Assembly: GCA_023433615.1 (NCBI GenBank)
Contig: JAEZCJ010000025.1
Coordinates: forward strand, 1 to 18,180
Reading direction: 5' to 3'
Length of the DNA stretch: 18,180 nucleotides
From: Bacillota bacterium
GTDB lineage: Bacteria > Bacillota > Bacilli > Paenibacillales > Paenibacillaceae
How positions within the stretch are numbered: the first letter of the stretch is position 1; the number at the start of each line of letters is the position of its first letter. The notes beneath the pieces are model-generated. The model saw only the letters and a list, made by a program, of their open reading frames with translations. It was not told where the DNA came from and searched no databases. Of the stretch, positions 6,559-13,230 are shown piece after piece. The position numbers and the translations under genes are program-made.

Positions 6559-8760
6559 CTATTCCGTCTTTAGCTCCTGCATGCCGTTCGGAGGAGGCTG
6601 TTTGGTCCCCCATTCCGACCGATGATCGCCCAGCACATAGTGAAGCGTCTTCGCGCGAAGCAATTCGTCATGCGTGACCCAAGCACGCTCGAGCGCAACT
6701 CCGCCCAACGTGACTTCTTGGATGTACAGCCCTTGCCCTTCGCGCTCGGCCGTCACGGTCAGCATTCCTGCCTCGACGCGGTCGAACAGCGGCGGCGTCA
6801 GCATATAGTGGCACTGACCGTAGATCGGATAGAGCCCCATCGCATGCCAGAGATAATATCCGCTCTGACAGCCGAAGTCCTCATTGTCCGGCAGCCCGTC
6901 CGGGATCGGACGGAACTGCGCCAAGCTCTCCCTCACCCTGTCGGCAGCCAAGTCCGGCCGACCGGCATAGGTGTACAAGTGCGGAATATGCATGCGGGTC
7001 TCCTTCACATGGAACAATTTCTCCTCGAAGATCCGGTCCAACACCTGCATGAACGCCTCCGGCCCTCCCATTCTTCCAATCAAGCCATGAAAGTCCTGAA
7101 ACACGTTCAAGCTCCACACTGCCGTGCTGCCCTCGTAACAGCTCGGGTCGTTCCAGCCCTCCGGCGGTTCCGTCCACGGATCGTATCCCGTCAGCCAGCT
7201 GCCGTCCGGATTGCGCGGATAGAAGGTTCCGGTCTCCGGATTCCATAGCTTCCAGACGCGCATCGCCTGCTCCCGGTAACGGCTCGCAGTCTCTTCGTCC
7301 CCTAGCCGCTCGGCCAGCAGACTGATGCACCAGTCATGGTACGCATATTCCAGATGACGGGACACGGAGCCCTTGGGCACATCCGTCGACAGATAGCCAA
7401 GCGTATTGTAGTCGTCGATGTAGCGGCCTTTGACCATCACATCCGGCGTGCGGTGCTCGTTATTCTTCCGCAGATACTGCAGCGCCTTGGCGTAATCGAC
7501 GCCTTCGATCCCTTTGAGCGCGGCCTCCGAATACAGAATATCGCATGCGCACGCGCTCTGCATGTAGCCGTGCTGATGCGCGATATGCGCATCCGGCAGC
7601 CAGCCGGTATGCTCGGCGATATCGAGCAGCGAATGCATCATATCCCGGGACAGGTTCGGATCGAACAAGTGGAAGAAGCTGTTGGCATTGCGAATGCTGT
7701 CCCATAGACAATAATAATCGGTGAACTGCCGGACTCCCGAGCGCCAGTACGGATTCTCCCGATCCACGCCCAGATCCGTCGGCATGCTGTACAGGCGGTA
7801 TAACGCCGAATAGAACATCTGCCGCTGCTCCTCCGTGCCCCCGTCGATGCGATATGCGGAGAGCAGCTGCTCCCACTCCGCTTCGTTAGCGGCGCGAATC
7901 GCCTCGAAGGACCGGCCTTCCGCTTCGCGTCGGACGTAATCTCTCGCATTGGCGATCGAGACGTACGAGATTCCGACCCTCAAATTCAGCATCGCGCCGT
8001 CTGGATAGGCAAGAACGCAGCGTATGCCCTGCCCGCTGATGTCATCGCCCTCCGCCATCGGCATATACCCGCCCTGCGTCGCCAGCTCAAGCGCTTGCCA
8101 AGGCAGATCCGACTGGAAGGAATAATAGATCGAATACGACTTGTCATGCCCCCAGCCGCCGCGGAAATCGCTCCTTCCGATCAGCTCCGTGCTGCTCGCC
8201 CACTGCATCCAGCCGCCGATGTTGCCGGTCTCCGAGTCCCAGGCCTGCGTCAGATCAGCCGTACCGGGGCCGCATTGGCCGTCATTCAGGACTGCCGCCG
8301 CATCGAACAGCAGTCTGGCTGTCCGGCCTGCCGGATAGCTGTAGCGATGGACGCCGACATGGCGGCTGCACGTCAGCTCGCACTGAATGTCCCACGGCAT
8401 CAACCTTGCCGCATAATAGCCAACCGCTGTCTCCTCCTGCTGCGGAATGCCGTCATGCAACCGATCCAGCGGGGCCCGGATATACGGAGGAAGCCTCCTC
8501 CTGCCCGGCTCGCCGCAGAACGGCGTCAGCCCGACATGGCCGTAACGCGGCGGTCCTCCCGTGCCCGATACGTGCATATGGCTGAATCGACCGATCGGCA
8601 TGCCGGGCTTATAGCCGTTGTTCGGCTGAGACGAAGCGGCATCCGGTCCGATCCGGATAAGCCCCATCGGCAGATAGGGGCCGACGAGGCAGTGTCCCAT
8701 GCCGTCCGTGCCGACGAGCGGCCGAACGAGAGCGATGCGGCCCGAATTCGATAGTGGCAT
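6559..8760 (-). CDS. Glycoside hydrolase family 92 alpha-mannosidase
   Basis: A 733-residue GH92 enzyme; the family comprises calcium-dependent exo-alpha-mannosidases acting by inversion. Recognisable blocks from the start used here: VRPLVGTDGMGH near the N-terminus; FSHMHVSGTG at about 59-68; LWDSIRNANSFFHLF in the helical barrel; CYEGST with the likely acid Glu543; and NEDFGCQSGYYLWHAMGLYP with the likely base region Glu627-Asp628. The length is normal for the family. There is no signal peptide, so it probably acts inside the cell on imported mannosides. An open frame extends to GTG 8802, but AGAAGGAG at 8770-8777 points to ATG 8760 and a -10 at 8803-8808 would put the start of transcription downstream of 8802. 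It is divergent from an AraC-type regulator. The linkage specificity cannot be told from sequence. Confidence 0.92.
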   Translation of the reverse strand: MPLSNSGRIALVRPLVGTDGMGHCLVGPYLPMGLIRIGPDAASSQPNNGYKPGMPIGRFSHMHVSGTGGPPRYGHVGLTPFCGEPGRRRLPPYIRAPLDRLHDGIPQQEETAVGYYAARLMPWDIQCELTCSRHVGVHRYSYPAGRTARLLFDAAAVLNDGQCGPGTADLTQAWDSETGNIGGWMQWASSTELIGRSDFRGGWGHDKSYSIYYSFQSDLPWQALELATQGGYMPMAEGDDISGQGIRCVLAYPDGAMLNLRVGISYVSIANARDYVRREAEGRSFEAIRAANEAEWEQLLSAYRIDGGTEEQRQMFYSALYRLYSMPTDLGVDRENPYWRSGVRQFTDYYCLWDSIRNANSFFHLFDPNLSRDMMHSLLDIAEHTGWLPDAHIAHQHGYMQSACACDILYSEAALKGIEGVDYAKALQYLRKNNEHRTPDVMVKGRYIDDYNTLGYLSTDVPKGSVSRHLEYAYHDWCISLLAERLGDEETASRYREQAMRVWKLWNPETGTFYPRNPDGSWLTGYDPWTEPPEGWNDPSCYEGSTAVWSLNVFQDFHGLIGRMGGPEAFMQVLDRIFEEKLFHVKETRMHIPHLYTYAGRPDLAADRVRESLAQFRPIPDGLPDNEDFGCQSGYYLWHAMGLYPIYGQCHYMLTPPLFDRVEAGMLTVTAEREGQGLYIQEVTLGGVALERAWVTHDELLRAKTLHYVLGDHRSEWGTKQPPPNGMQELKTE

Positions 8761-8769
8761 CTTGAACAA

Positions 8770-8775
8770 CTCCTT
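8770..8775 (-). promoter_or_regulatory. Ribosome binding site deciding the GH92 start
   Basis: AAGGAG on the minus strand, 9 bases before ATG 8760. The upstream candidates, GTG 8802 and ATG 8787, have no comparable site. Confidence 0.7.
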
Positions 8776-8802
8776 CTTGCAATTCATTTCGCTTTCTCTC
8801 AC

Positions 8803-8808
8803 ATTGTA
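8803..8808 (-). promoter_or_regulatory. Candidate -10 of the GH92 gene in the divergent region
   Basis: TACAAT on the minus strand. There is no convincing -35 at 16-18 bases, as would suit an activator-dependent promoter served by the divergent AraC-type protein. The whole intergenic region between 8761 and 8878 should hold the operator; GGGATATC with nearby CGGGATCG at 8816-8829 is the most structured part. Confidence 0.4.
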
Positions 8809-8878
8809 GTAGAAGGGATATCGGGATCGTATGGCGATTCAAGACATTATTCTGGTTGATTAGGGACATGGACTGCGA

Positions 8879-9847
8879 ATGGGGGCGAATGCGCGGATGA
8901 ACCGCTATGGCTATTCGATCGCGCTGGAGGACGGCGACATCAAGGTCGTTCCGACCGGCGGGCCGCAGTACGTGGGCATGAGCGTCACGGTCGGCCCCGT
9001 GCGGATTACCGTTCGGCAACTGCATATGGTCATCCCGAATCCCGATTGGGAGGTGGCCGAGCACTGCCAGCCGGATATCGAGATTCACATCATCCCTTAC
9101 GGCAAGGGATCCGTTCAAATCGAGGATACCGTATTCGAGGTCAGCAGCGGGGAATTGTACATTACCGGCCCCGGGATCAAGCATCGGCAGAAGGCGGATC
9201 CCGATAATCCGATGGGCGAATATTGCATCTCGATCGATGCGGCGGCCGATCCGATTCCGGGCGCAGGCATGCCTGATCCCGCGGCAGTCGAGGTCGAAGG
9301 CTTGCTGCAGGCATTGTCCGACTGCCACCCGTTCGCGCTCAAGGATGCGCATCGAACGAAGGAGCTGTTCGAGGACATTTTCCGCGAAGCGGAGAGAGGG
9401 CTCCCAGGTTACCGGATGCGCATCCAATCGCTCGTGATGGAGCTGCTGCTCGGCGTCTATCGCACCCTGACAAGAAACAAGGATGGCGTCTATAAGTACG
9501 CCACTTCCGGGCATGACGAAGAGGCGGATCGGCTTGCCCGCATCACCGCGTTCATTACGCGCCGCTACATGGACAATATTACGGTCTCGGACCTTGCGAG
9601 AGCCATCTATCTCAGCGAGAAGCAGACGAACCGGATTCTGAAGCGCGCATTCAATCAGACCTTCAAAGATTTCCTGAGCTACCATCGGTTTATGGCCGCG
9701 AAGCGGATGGTACTGGAGACGCAGCTGACGACGGACGAGATCGCGTACAAGTGCGGGTTCAACGATACCGGACGCCTCTACAAAACGTTCCGCAAGTTCA
9801 ATTGTCCGGCCCCTTACAAATTAAGAAAGCTGGGCCGCGGGCGGTGA
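8879..9847 (+). CDS. AraC-family transcriptional regulator with cupin sensor domain
   Basis: A 322-residue cytoplasmic regulator. The N-terminal half is an AraC-type cupin: PDIEIHIIPYGKGSVQIEDTVFEV and SGELYITGPGIKHRQK (residues about 65-105) give the paired beta strands and the GPGIKH turn that follows the jelly roll. A helical linker spans about 155-200. The C-terminal 100 residues hold two helix-turn-helix motifs: NITVSDLARAIYLSEKQTNRIL (233-254) and TTDEIAYKCGFNDTGRLYKTFRK (284-306), followed by the usual CPAPYKLRK end. It is divergent from the GH92 gene with about 120 bases between, the usual arrangement for a sugar-responsive activator of its neighbour; the ligand is not known. The start is uncertain: ATG 8879 has only AGGGAC 11 bases upstream, and ATG 8897 is an alternative. 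Confidence 0.88.
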   Translation: MGANARMNRYGYSIALEDGDIKVVPTGGPQYVGMSVTVGPVRITVRQLHMVIPNPDWEVAEHCQPDIEIHIIPYGKGSVQIEDTVFEVSSGELYITGPGIKHRQKADPDNPMGEYCISIDAAADPIPGAGMPDPAAVEVEGLLQALSDCHPFALKDAHRTKELFEDIFREAERGLPGYRMRIQSLVMELLLGVYRTLTRNKDGVYKYATSGHDEEADRLARITAFITRRYMDNITVSDLARAIYLSEKQTNRILKRAFNQTFKDFLSYHRFMAAKRMVLETQLTTDEIAYKCGFNDTGRLYKTFRKFNCPAPYKLRKLGRGR

Positions 9848-9885
9848 GAAGTCTCGCCGTGCCTGCAGTCCAGCTTCCTATGGGC

Positions 9886-10110
9886 TCAATACTTGATCTC
9901 TCGATTCGATATGCGCGGCAGGGGCTTCAGCGCCTCGCGCATCTTCGCTTGGCAGAGCGGACAGCTCGGCTCCTCTTCGAACGCCATGTCCTTCCTCATC
10001 CAGCACGGACACGAGGGATTGCCGCATTCCCAGACCGCCGTCTCCCACTTCGGCTGATCGATCTTCGCGTCCCGCCGCGCTCTCCATGCTCGCGCTGCGC
10101 TATGGTTCAT
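9886..10110 (-). CDS. ydjO: YdjO-like cold-inducible zinc-ribbon protein
   Basis: This 74-residue protein carries the YdjO signature: W-E-C, then a Cys five residues later and W-x-R (WECGNPSCPCWMRK, residues 27-40), followed about 10 residues on by PSCPLCQAKM. The four cysteines form a zinc ribbon. B. subtilis YdjO is of similar size and has been described as cold-inducible; its molecular role is not known. The N-terminus is basic (RAWRARR). It starts at ATG 10110 with GGGGGAG eight bases upstream. A 22-codon ORF with its own ribosome binding site ends inside its first codons, suggesting translational coupling. It lies downstream of a second, membrane-tailed YdjO-type gene and a Cse60-like gene on the same strand. 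Confidence 0.85.
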   Translation of the reverse strand: MNHSAARAWRARRDAKIDQPKWETAVWECGNPSCPCWMRKDMAFEEEPSCPLCQAKMREALKPLPRISNREIKY

Positions 10111-10168
10111 CGTAGATGCTCCCCCAAGCGATTGAAATAGCGAACAGCCGGTTGCTAAGCGTATTCAT
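10100..10168 (-). CDS. 22-codon upstream ORF overlapping the ydjO-like start
   Basis: ATG 10168 has GGAGG at 10178-10182 nine bases upstream, a standard spacing. The 22-residue product begins MNTLSNRLFAISIAWG. Its TAG (10100-10102) falls inside the fourth codon of the ydjO-like gene, in another frame, so ribosomes leaving it would be within reach of the ydjO ATG. The peptide has no recognised family. It may be a leader that couples or regulates translation, or a minor chance ORF; the good ribosome binding site and the overlap argue for the first. Confidence 0.4.
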   Translation of the reverse strand: MNTLSNRLFAISIAWGSIYDEP

Positions 10169-10212
10169 GAATCATAGCCTCCTATCATTCTCTTCCTCTA
10201 TACCTGCGTGCG

Positions 10213-10494
10213 TCACGGCATAAAGCCGGCGGCGAAGGTTACCCAGACCAGCAGACACAACAGGACCAAGGCGCCGGCAAGCGACAGCGCGAGGAACGCG
10301 GTATAGTAACCGCCCTTCTGCGCTTCTGCCTGCCCGCTCGGCACCATCTCCATCCGGCCTCCGCATATCGGACATTTCGGATCTGTCTTGCATTCTGCCA
10401 GATCTACGCTGCGCCAGCTGCCGCAGGACCGCCTTGTACACTGCCATCTCGAATCCGTAGGCAAGAACGTCTTGCTGACGTCCATACGATGCAT
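10213..10494 (-). CDS. YdjO-type zinc ribbon with C-terminal membrane segment
   Basis: The 93-residue product has the same zinc pattern as the neighbouring YdjO-like protein: WQCTRRSCGSWRS (residues 17-29) and PKCPICGGRM (39-48), so the two genes are distant paralogues. After it comes a short linker and a strongly hydrophobic segment, about residues 63-90 (AFLALSLAGALVLLCLLVWV), which should anchor it in the membrane with the zinc ribbon in the cytoplasm. The start ATG 10494 has GAGGAGG eight bases upstream. It lies 36 bases after the Cse60-like gene on the same strand, probably in one transcript with it. The fusion of a YdjO ribbon to a membrane tail is not one I recognise as described. Confidence 0.78.
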   Translation of the reverse strand: MHRMDVSKTFLPTDSRWQCTRRSCGSWRSVDLAECKTDPKCPICGGRMEMVPSGQAEAQKGGYYTAFLALSLAGALVLLCLLVWVTFAAGFMP

Positions 10495-10530
10495 GAGACT
10501 CGCCTCCTCATCCGATGATCGGGAGACAAG

Positions 10531-10725
10531 CTACGATGTCTCCGACTTGCGATACACGACGAGAATCGTGCTTCGCTGGTATTCCGAACCGCTGCCGACT
10601 CGGCTGGTGAACGTACCGTAACGTACATTGACAACGTCCTCTTCGCGCAATCCAGCTAGGAAGGCATTGGCTTGATTAACCGCCAGCGAATTGTTCGTAT
10701 CGATGAATTCCTTGACTTGAATCAT
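10531..10725 (-). CDS. cse60: Cse60-like sporulation protein
   Basis: This 64-residue soluble protein resembles Cse60, a small B. subtilis protein made in sporulating cells under SigmaE. Shared features are the MIQVKEFID start, a central NQANAFLAGL helix, EEDVVNVRY, and a C-terminal strand ILVVYRK. The frame is open up to 10872, but GGAGGTGA (10733-10740) is correctly placed for ATG 10725 and the protein then has the family length. A possible SigmaE-type promoter lies at 10743-10769. The biochemical role of Cse60 is not known. The family call rests on motif recall without a database search, so a different short spore protein family is possible. Confidence 0.7.
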   Translation of the reverse strand: MIQVKEFIDTNNSLAVNQANAFLAGLREEDVVNVRYGTFTSRVGSGSEYQRSTILVVYRKSETS

Positions 10726-10742
10726 TGACCTCACCTCCATAC

Positions 10743-10769
10743 ATTTAATGTAAAAAGGGCAATATATGC
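10743..10769 (-). promoter_or_regulatory. Possible SigmaE-type promoter of the Cse60-like gene
   Basis: On the minus strand, GCATATA (10763-10769) matches the SigmaE -35 KMATATT at six of seven positions and CATTAAAT (10743-10750) matches the -10 CATACAMT at six of eight. The 12-base spacer is one or two bases shorter than usual. Confidence 0.3.
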
Positions 10770-10897
10770 GCGAAGGCACCCCGCCTGCAGCAGCGGAATG
10801 CCTTGTTGAGCCAACCATATCACGGGCGCGGGGAAATGTCAATGGATTCCAGTAGTTGGGTCTCCGCACCATCGCGAGATGGTTCGATACACGACTT

Positions 10898-11329
10898 TTA
10901 CGGCTGTTCAGCCGGGACGTTCACTTGGAAAATAACGCCGAACTTGTCCCTCACGCTCCCGTACAACGGACTCCAGTCCGTCTTCTGAAGGGGCATAATG
11001 ATTTGACCGCCGTCCGACAGAGCGGCGAAGATCTCTCTTGCCCTGGCCTCTTCGCTCGGATGGATCGCAATCTGTACCGTATCCCCCGGCTGGTGAGGCA
11101 TGCCTGGGAACGTGTCGGAGAACATGATCTCTGCATCGCCTACCTGCAGAAGGGCGTGCATCACCCGATCCTTCGCGCCTTCCGGCAGCGGATAATTCGG
11201 GTCTGCCGGCATTTCGCCGAACGTCACGATGTTGACGACTTTTCCGCCTAACGCTCGCTCGTAAAAGTAGACCGCTTCTTTCGCAGTACCGTTAAGATTC
11301 AGGTACGGGTTCACGCGAATGGACATCAT
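10898..11329 (-). CDS. VOC-family protein, PhnB/glyoxalase-like
   Basis: This 143-residue protein has the vicinal-oxygen-chelate fold of the PhnB-like group. The signature start is VNPYLNLNGTAKEAVYFYERALGGK, followed by DRVMHALLQVGDAEIMFSDTFPG in the middle. The second half has TVQIAIHPSEEARAREIFAALSDGGQIIMPLQKTDWSPLYGSVRDKFGVIFQVN. In this group the W-SPLYG-V-D-FGV-FQVN end is highly conserved. Members related to 3-demethylubiquinone methyltransferase-like VOC domains are mostly of unknown activity. It starts at ATG 11329 with AAGGAG six bases upstream; a second ATG follows directly. A promoter at 11369-11399 suggests it is transcribed alone. Confidence 0.9.
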   Translation of the reverse strand: MMSIRVNPYLNLNGTAKEAVYFYERALGGKVVNIVTFGEMPADPNYPLPEGAKDRVMHALLQVGDAEIMFSDTFPGMPHQPGDTVQIAIHPSEEARAREIFAALSDGGQIIMPLQKTDWSPLYGSVRDKFGVIFQVNVPAEQP

Positions 11330-11368
11330 GAATCACTCCTTCTGGGATAATTTGGCCATTCCTCGTTC

Positions 11369-11399
11369 ATTATACACCTATGCGTCATCGGCTTGTAAA
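11369..11399 (-). promoter_or_regulatory. SigmaA-type promoter of the VOC gene
   Basis: On the minus strand, TATAAT at 11369-11374 with TTACAA (11393-11398, spacer 18) or TTTACA (11394-11399, spacer 19) as -35. The leader would be about 32 bases. Confidence 0.6.
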
Positions 11400-11442
11400 G
11401 AAATTGTAATATATCCTTCAGGTTCTCTTCATCTTGCCCCTC

Positions 11443-11448
11443 TATAAT
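11443..11448 (+). promoter_or_regulatory. Perfect -10 hexamer in front of a candidate small RNA
   Basis: TATAAT on the plus strand in a gap where no plus-strand gene follows. No good -35 is seen at 16-18 bases. Initiation would fall near 11455. Confidence 0.45.
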
Positions 11449-11454
11449 GAGTGG

Positions 11455-11521
11455 CATGACCCCCCTTTAGTATACATTCTCTCAACAGCCTGCGGCGTTC
11501 GATGCCGCAGGCCCCTTTTTT
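11455..11521 (+). ncRNA. Candidate C-rich small RNA, about 67 nt
   Basis: A perfect TATAAT (11443-11448), about 33 bases of unstructured sequence containing a run of six C followed by TTT (11460-11468), a 9-bp hairpin and a T6 tail together form the layout of a small regulatory RNA. The T-run is only on the plus strand, so the terminator faces away from the minus-strand genes on both sides. C-rich single-stranded loops are used by Bacillota small RNAs such as FsrA and RoxS to pair with ribosome binding sites. The missing -35 is the main weakness. The hairpin could alternatively belong to the minus-strand hydrolase gene. Confidence 0.4.
11488..11521 (+). terminator. Intrinsic terminator with T6 tail (+)
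   Basis: GCCTGCGGC (11488-11496) pairs perfectly with GCCGCAGGC (11504-11512) over a 7-base loop. T6 follows at 11516-11521. On the minus strand, just past the hydrolase stop, it has no T-run. Confidence 0.75.
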
Positions 11522-11525
11522 GCGT

Positions 11526-12407
11526 TCAGCGGCCTGCCAGATGCTGACTCAGGAAGGGAAGCACCGCGTCCCAGAACGCCGGATCTTGCTCCGACGTACT
11601 GTGTCCCGGCGTATCCACGTAGATATGCCGGATCGGATAGCGATCCGTCAGCACGCGCAGATCGTCGGGCGGAATGACATCGTCCCGCAGGGAGTGCACC
11701 ATCAAGAGCGGCTTCGCCTCATTGCTGTGGTTAGCCGCCAGCCACGCGCCTGCGTCTGTTCGCTCCAGCTCTTCCTTGCGTATGCCTGCCCGCTTGAACC
11801 AGATCGCGGACAGGATCGCGCCCATGAAGCCGGGCAGCTTATGCTTCTTGAGTTCCGAGCGGAGCATCGTCTCCCAGCGAAGCGGCGTCGCATCCGTCAC
11901 GAGCGCCCGAACCGGCAGCCCGCGCCCGTACGCATGGAGTGCGCCGAACCCGCCGATGGAATGGCCCAGCACGGCCAGCCGCCCGGCATCGATGCCCGGC
12001 TGCCGCGCCAGCGCCTCCACCGCAGCCTCGACATCGTCGCGGAACATGAAGCCCGAAGGCGCCTTCATGTGGCCGCTCTCCCCGTGAGCGCGCGCATCAT
12101 ACAAGAATACGGCGTAGCCTGCATCGTATAACGGCCGTGCATACCGCAGCACGCGCGAGCGGTTCGAGCCCCAGCCATGCGCGATGGCGACGGCCGGCAG
12201 CAGTCGCCCTTCGTCTGCGGCCGGCTTCAGCAGCCATCCGATCATCGGCACGCCTCCGCTCGCGAATCGCAGCACCTCGTAGGGCACGTCCGGCTCTTGC
12301 GCGATCGGCTTGCGCCTCGGCTGCTGGCTCTTCGCACCGAGCGCCCACATGCCTGCAGTCAGCGCGCTGACGATGCCTGCGGCCCCGGCAATCCAGATTC
12401 CGACCAT
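11526..12407 (-). CDS. Alpha/beta-hydrolase with N-terminal membrane anchor
   Basis: This 293-residue protein begins with a hydrophobic segment (about residues 2-24) that should anchor it or act as a signal. An alpha/beta-hydrolase domain follows: AIAHGWGSNRS (about 75-84) is the oxyanion-hole loop; YDARAHGESGH precedes the nucleophile elbow GHSIGG with Ser150; the acid is Asp242 or Asp243 in SLRDDVIP; and His269 lies in TPGHST. This is the layout of the prolyl-oligopeptidase-like or BAAT-like esterase group; the substrate is unknown. ATG 12407 is chosen for GAGGTGA seven bases upstream and because the hydrophobic segment then starts at residue 2; a longer frame to 12473 would overlap the aldolase gene. 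It follows the aldolase gene by 46 bases on the same strand and is probably cotranscribed. Confidence 0.85.
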   Translation of the reverse strand: MVGIWIAGAAGIVSALTAGMWALGAKSQQPRRKPIAQEPDVPYEVLRFASGGVPMIGWLLKPAADEGRLLPAVAIAHGWGSNRSRVLRYARPLYDAGYAVFLYDARAHGESGHMKAPSGFMFRDDVEAAVEALARQPGIDAGRLAVLGHSIGGFGALHAYGRGLPVRALVTDATPLRWETMLRSELKKHKLPGFMGAILSAIWFKRAGIRKEELERTDAGAWLAANHSNEAKPLLMVHSLRDDVIPPDDLRVLTDRYPIRHIYVDTPGHSTSEQDPAFWDAVLPFLSQHLAGR

Positions 12408-12453
12408 TGATCTGTCACCTCTCCCTCCTGCTGCTAGCTGCGAAGCTTCGCGC

Positions 12454-13086
12454 TCACAGCCGTCGCACGGCATCGACGAACTGCTCCGCTCTTGCCGTCA
12501 CCTGTTCGTACGCTCCAGACCGAATCGATTCGGGGTCCAGCAGCTTGCTGCCCATGCCCACGGCATTCGCCCCGGCCCGGAAGTATTGCCCGATATTGTC
12601 CAGATCCACGCCTCCGGTCGCCATCATGGGGATGCGGTCAAGCGGCCCGCGAATCTCGGCGAGATACTTCCAACCCAGCGATGCCATCGGAAAAATCTTC
12701 ACCGCCTCCGCGCCTGCTTTCCACGCCCGCACGATCTCAGTCGGCGTCATGACGCCCGGCCACACCGATACGCCGCGTTCTGCGCCGTATGCGATGACCG
12801 CCTCATCCAGATTCGGCGAGATCAAATATTGCGCGCCGGCCGCCACCGCTTCCTTTGCCATCTCCACGTCCAGCACGGTGCCTGCGCCGATAGCCGCCTT
12901 ATCCCCGAACCGCTCCCGCCATCTGGCGATCGTGCCTGGCGCTCCGGCTGTATTCATCGTTACTTCCATCAGGCGAATGCCGCCGTCGACCAGCGCTTGC
13001 GCGGCACGGTCCGCCTGTTCGGCTTCATAACCGCGGAAGATCGCGACGATCTTCTCGCGCAGCAGCATCTCTAACATTGCGCTCAT
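12454..13086 (-). CDS. eda: 2-keto-3-deoxy-6-phosphogluconate / 4-hydroxy-2-oxoglutarate aldolase
   Basis: This 210-residue class I aldolase of the KDPG/KHG family cleaves 2-keto-3-deoxy-6-phosphogluconate to pyruvate and glyceraldehyde 3-phosphate, in Entner-Doudoroff or hexuronate breakdown. The Schiff-base Lys130 lies in AVKIFP and the acid-base Glu41 in MEVTMNT; GIRLME, GAGTVLD, YLISPNLD and ATGGVDLDNI are also typical of the family. Length is normal. ATG 13086 is used because GGGGAG lies six bases upstream. The frame stays open far beyond (to 13674), but that part is only the antisense of the PFPG-repeat gene. No KDG kinase or other uronate gene is adjacent, so the pathway context is missing in this window. 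Confidence 0.92.
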   Translation of the reverse strand: MSAMLEMLLREKIVAIFRGYEAEQADRAAQALVDGGIRLMEVTMNTAGAPGTIARWRERFGDKAAIGAGTVLDVEMAKEAVAAGAQYLISPNLDEAVIAYGAERGVSVWPGVMTPTEIVRAWKAGAEAVKIFPMASLGWKYLAEIRGPLDRIPMMATGGVDLDNIGQYFRAGANAVGMGSKLLDPESIRSGAYEQVTARAEQFVDAVRRL

Positions 13087-13148
13087 CCATGACTCCCCTA
13101 TCCTCGTATGGTATTCATCGATCCTCCATAATCCTGCCGCCGAACGCT

Positions 13149-13177
13149 CACCAGATAGGCATTTGCCGCATACGATG
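13149..13177 (+). promoter_or_regulatory. SigmaK-like promoter of the PFPG-repeat gene
   Basis: CACC (13149-13152) fits the SigmaK -35 mACm, followed by a 16-base spacer and CATACGATG (13169-13177), which matches the -10 CATAnnnTA except for the last base. This would place expression late in the sporulating mother cell, when outer coat and crust proteins are made. Confidence 0.45.
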
Positions 13178-13230
13178 ATCTCGAGCAAGCAAGATTCGAT
13201 ACTCCGCGACGTAAAGGAGAATTCCCGATC

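Noticed and set aside
8609..9685. 358-codon minus-strand frame across the AraC-type gene
   Set aside because: It is antisense to the clearly recognisable AraC regulator and has no family features.
9842..9859. Hairpin CGGTGAG / CTCGCCG at the end of the AraC-type gene as a terminator
   Set aside because: The stem is only 7 bp, overlaps the stop codon, has a mismatch-type wobble pair and no T-run.
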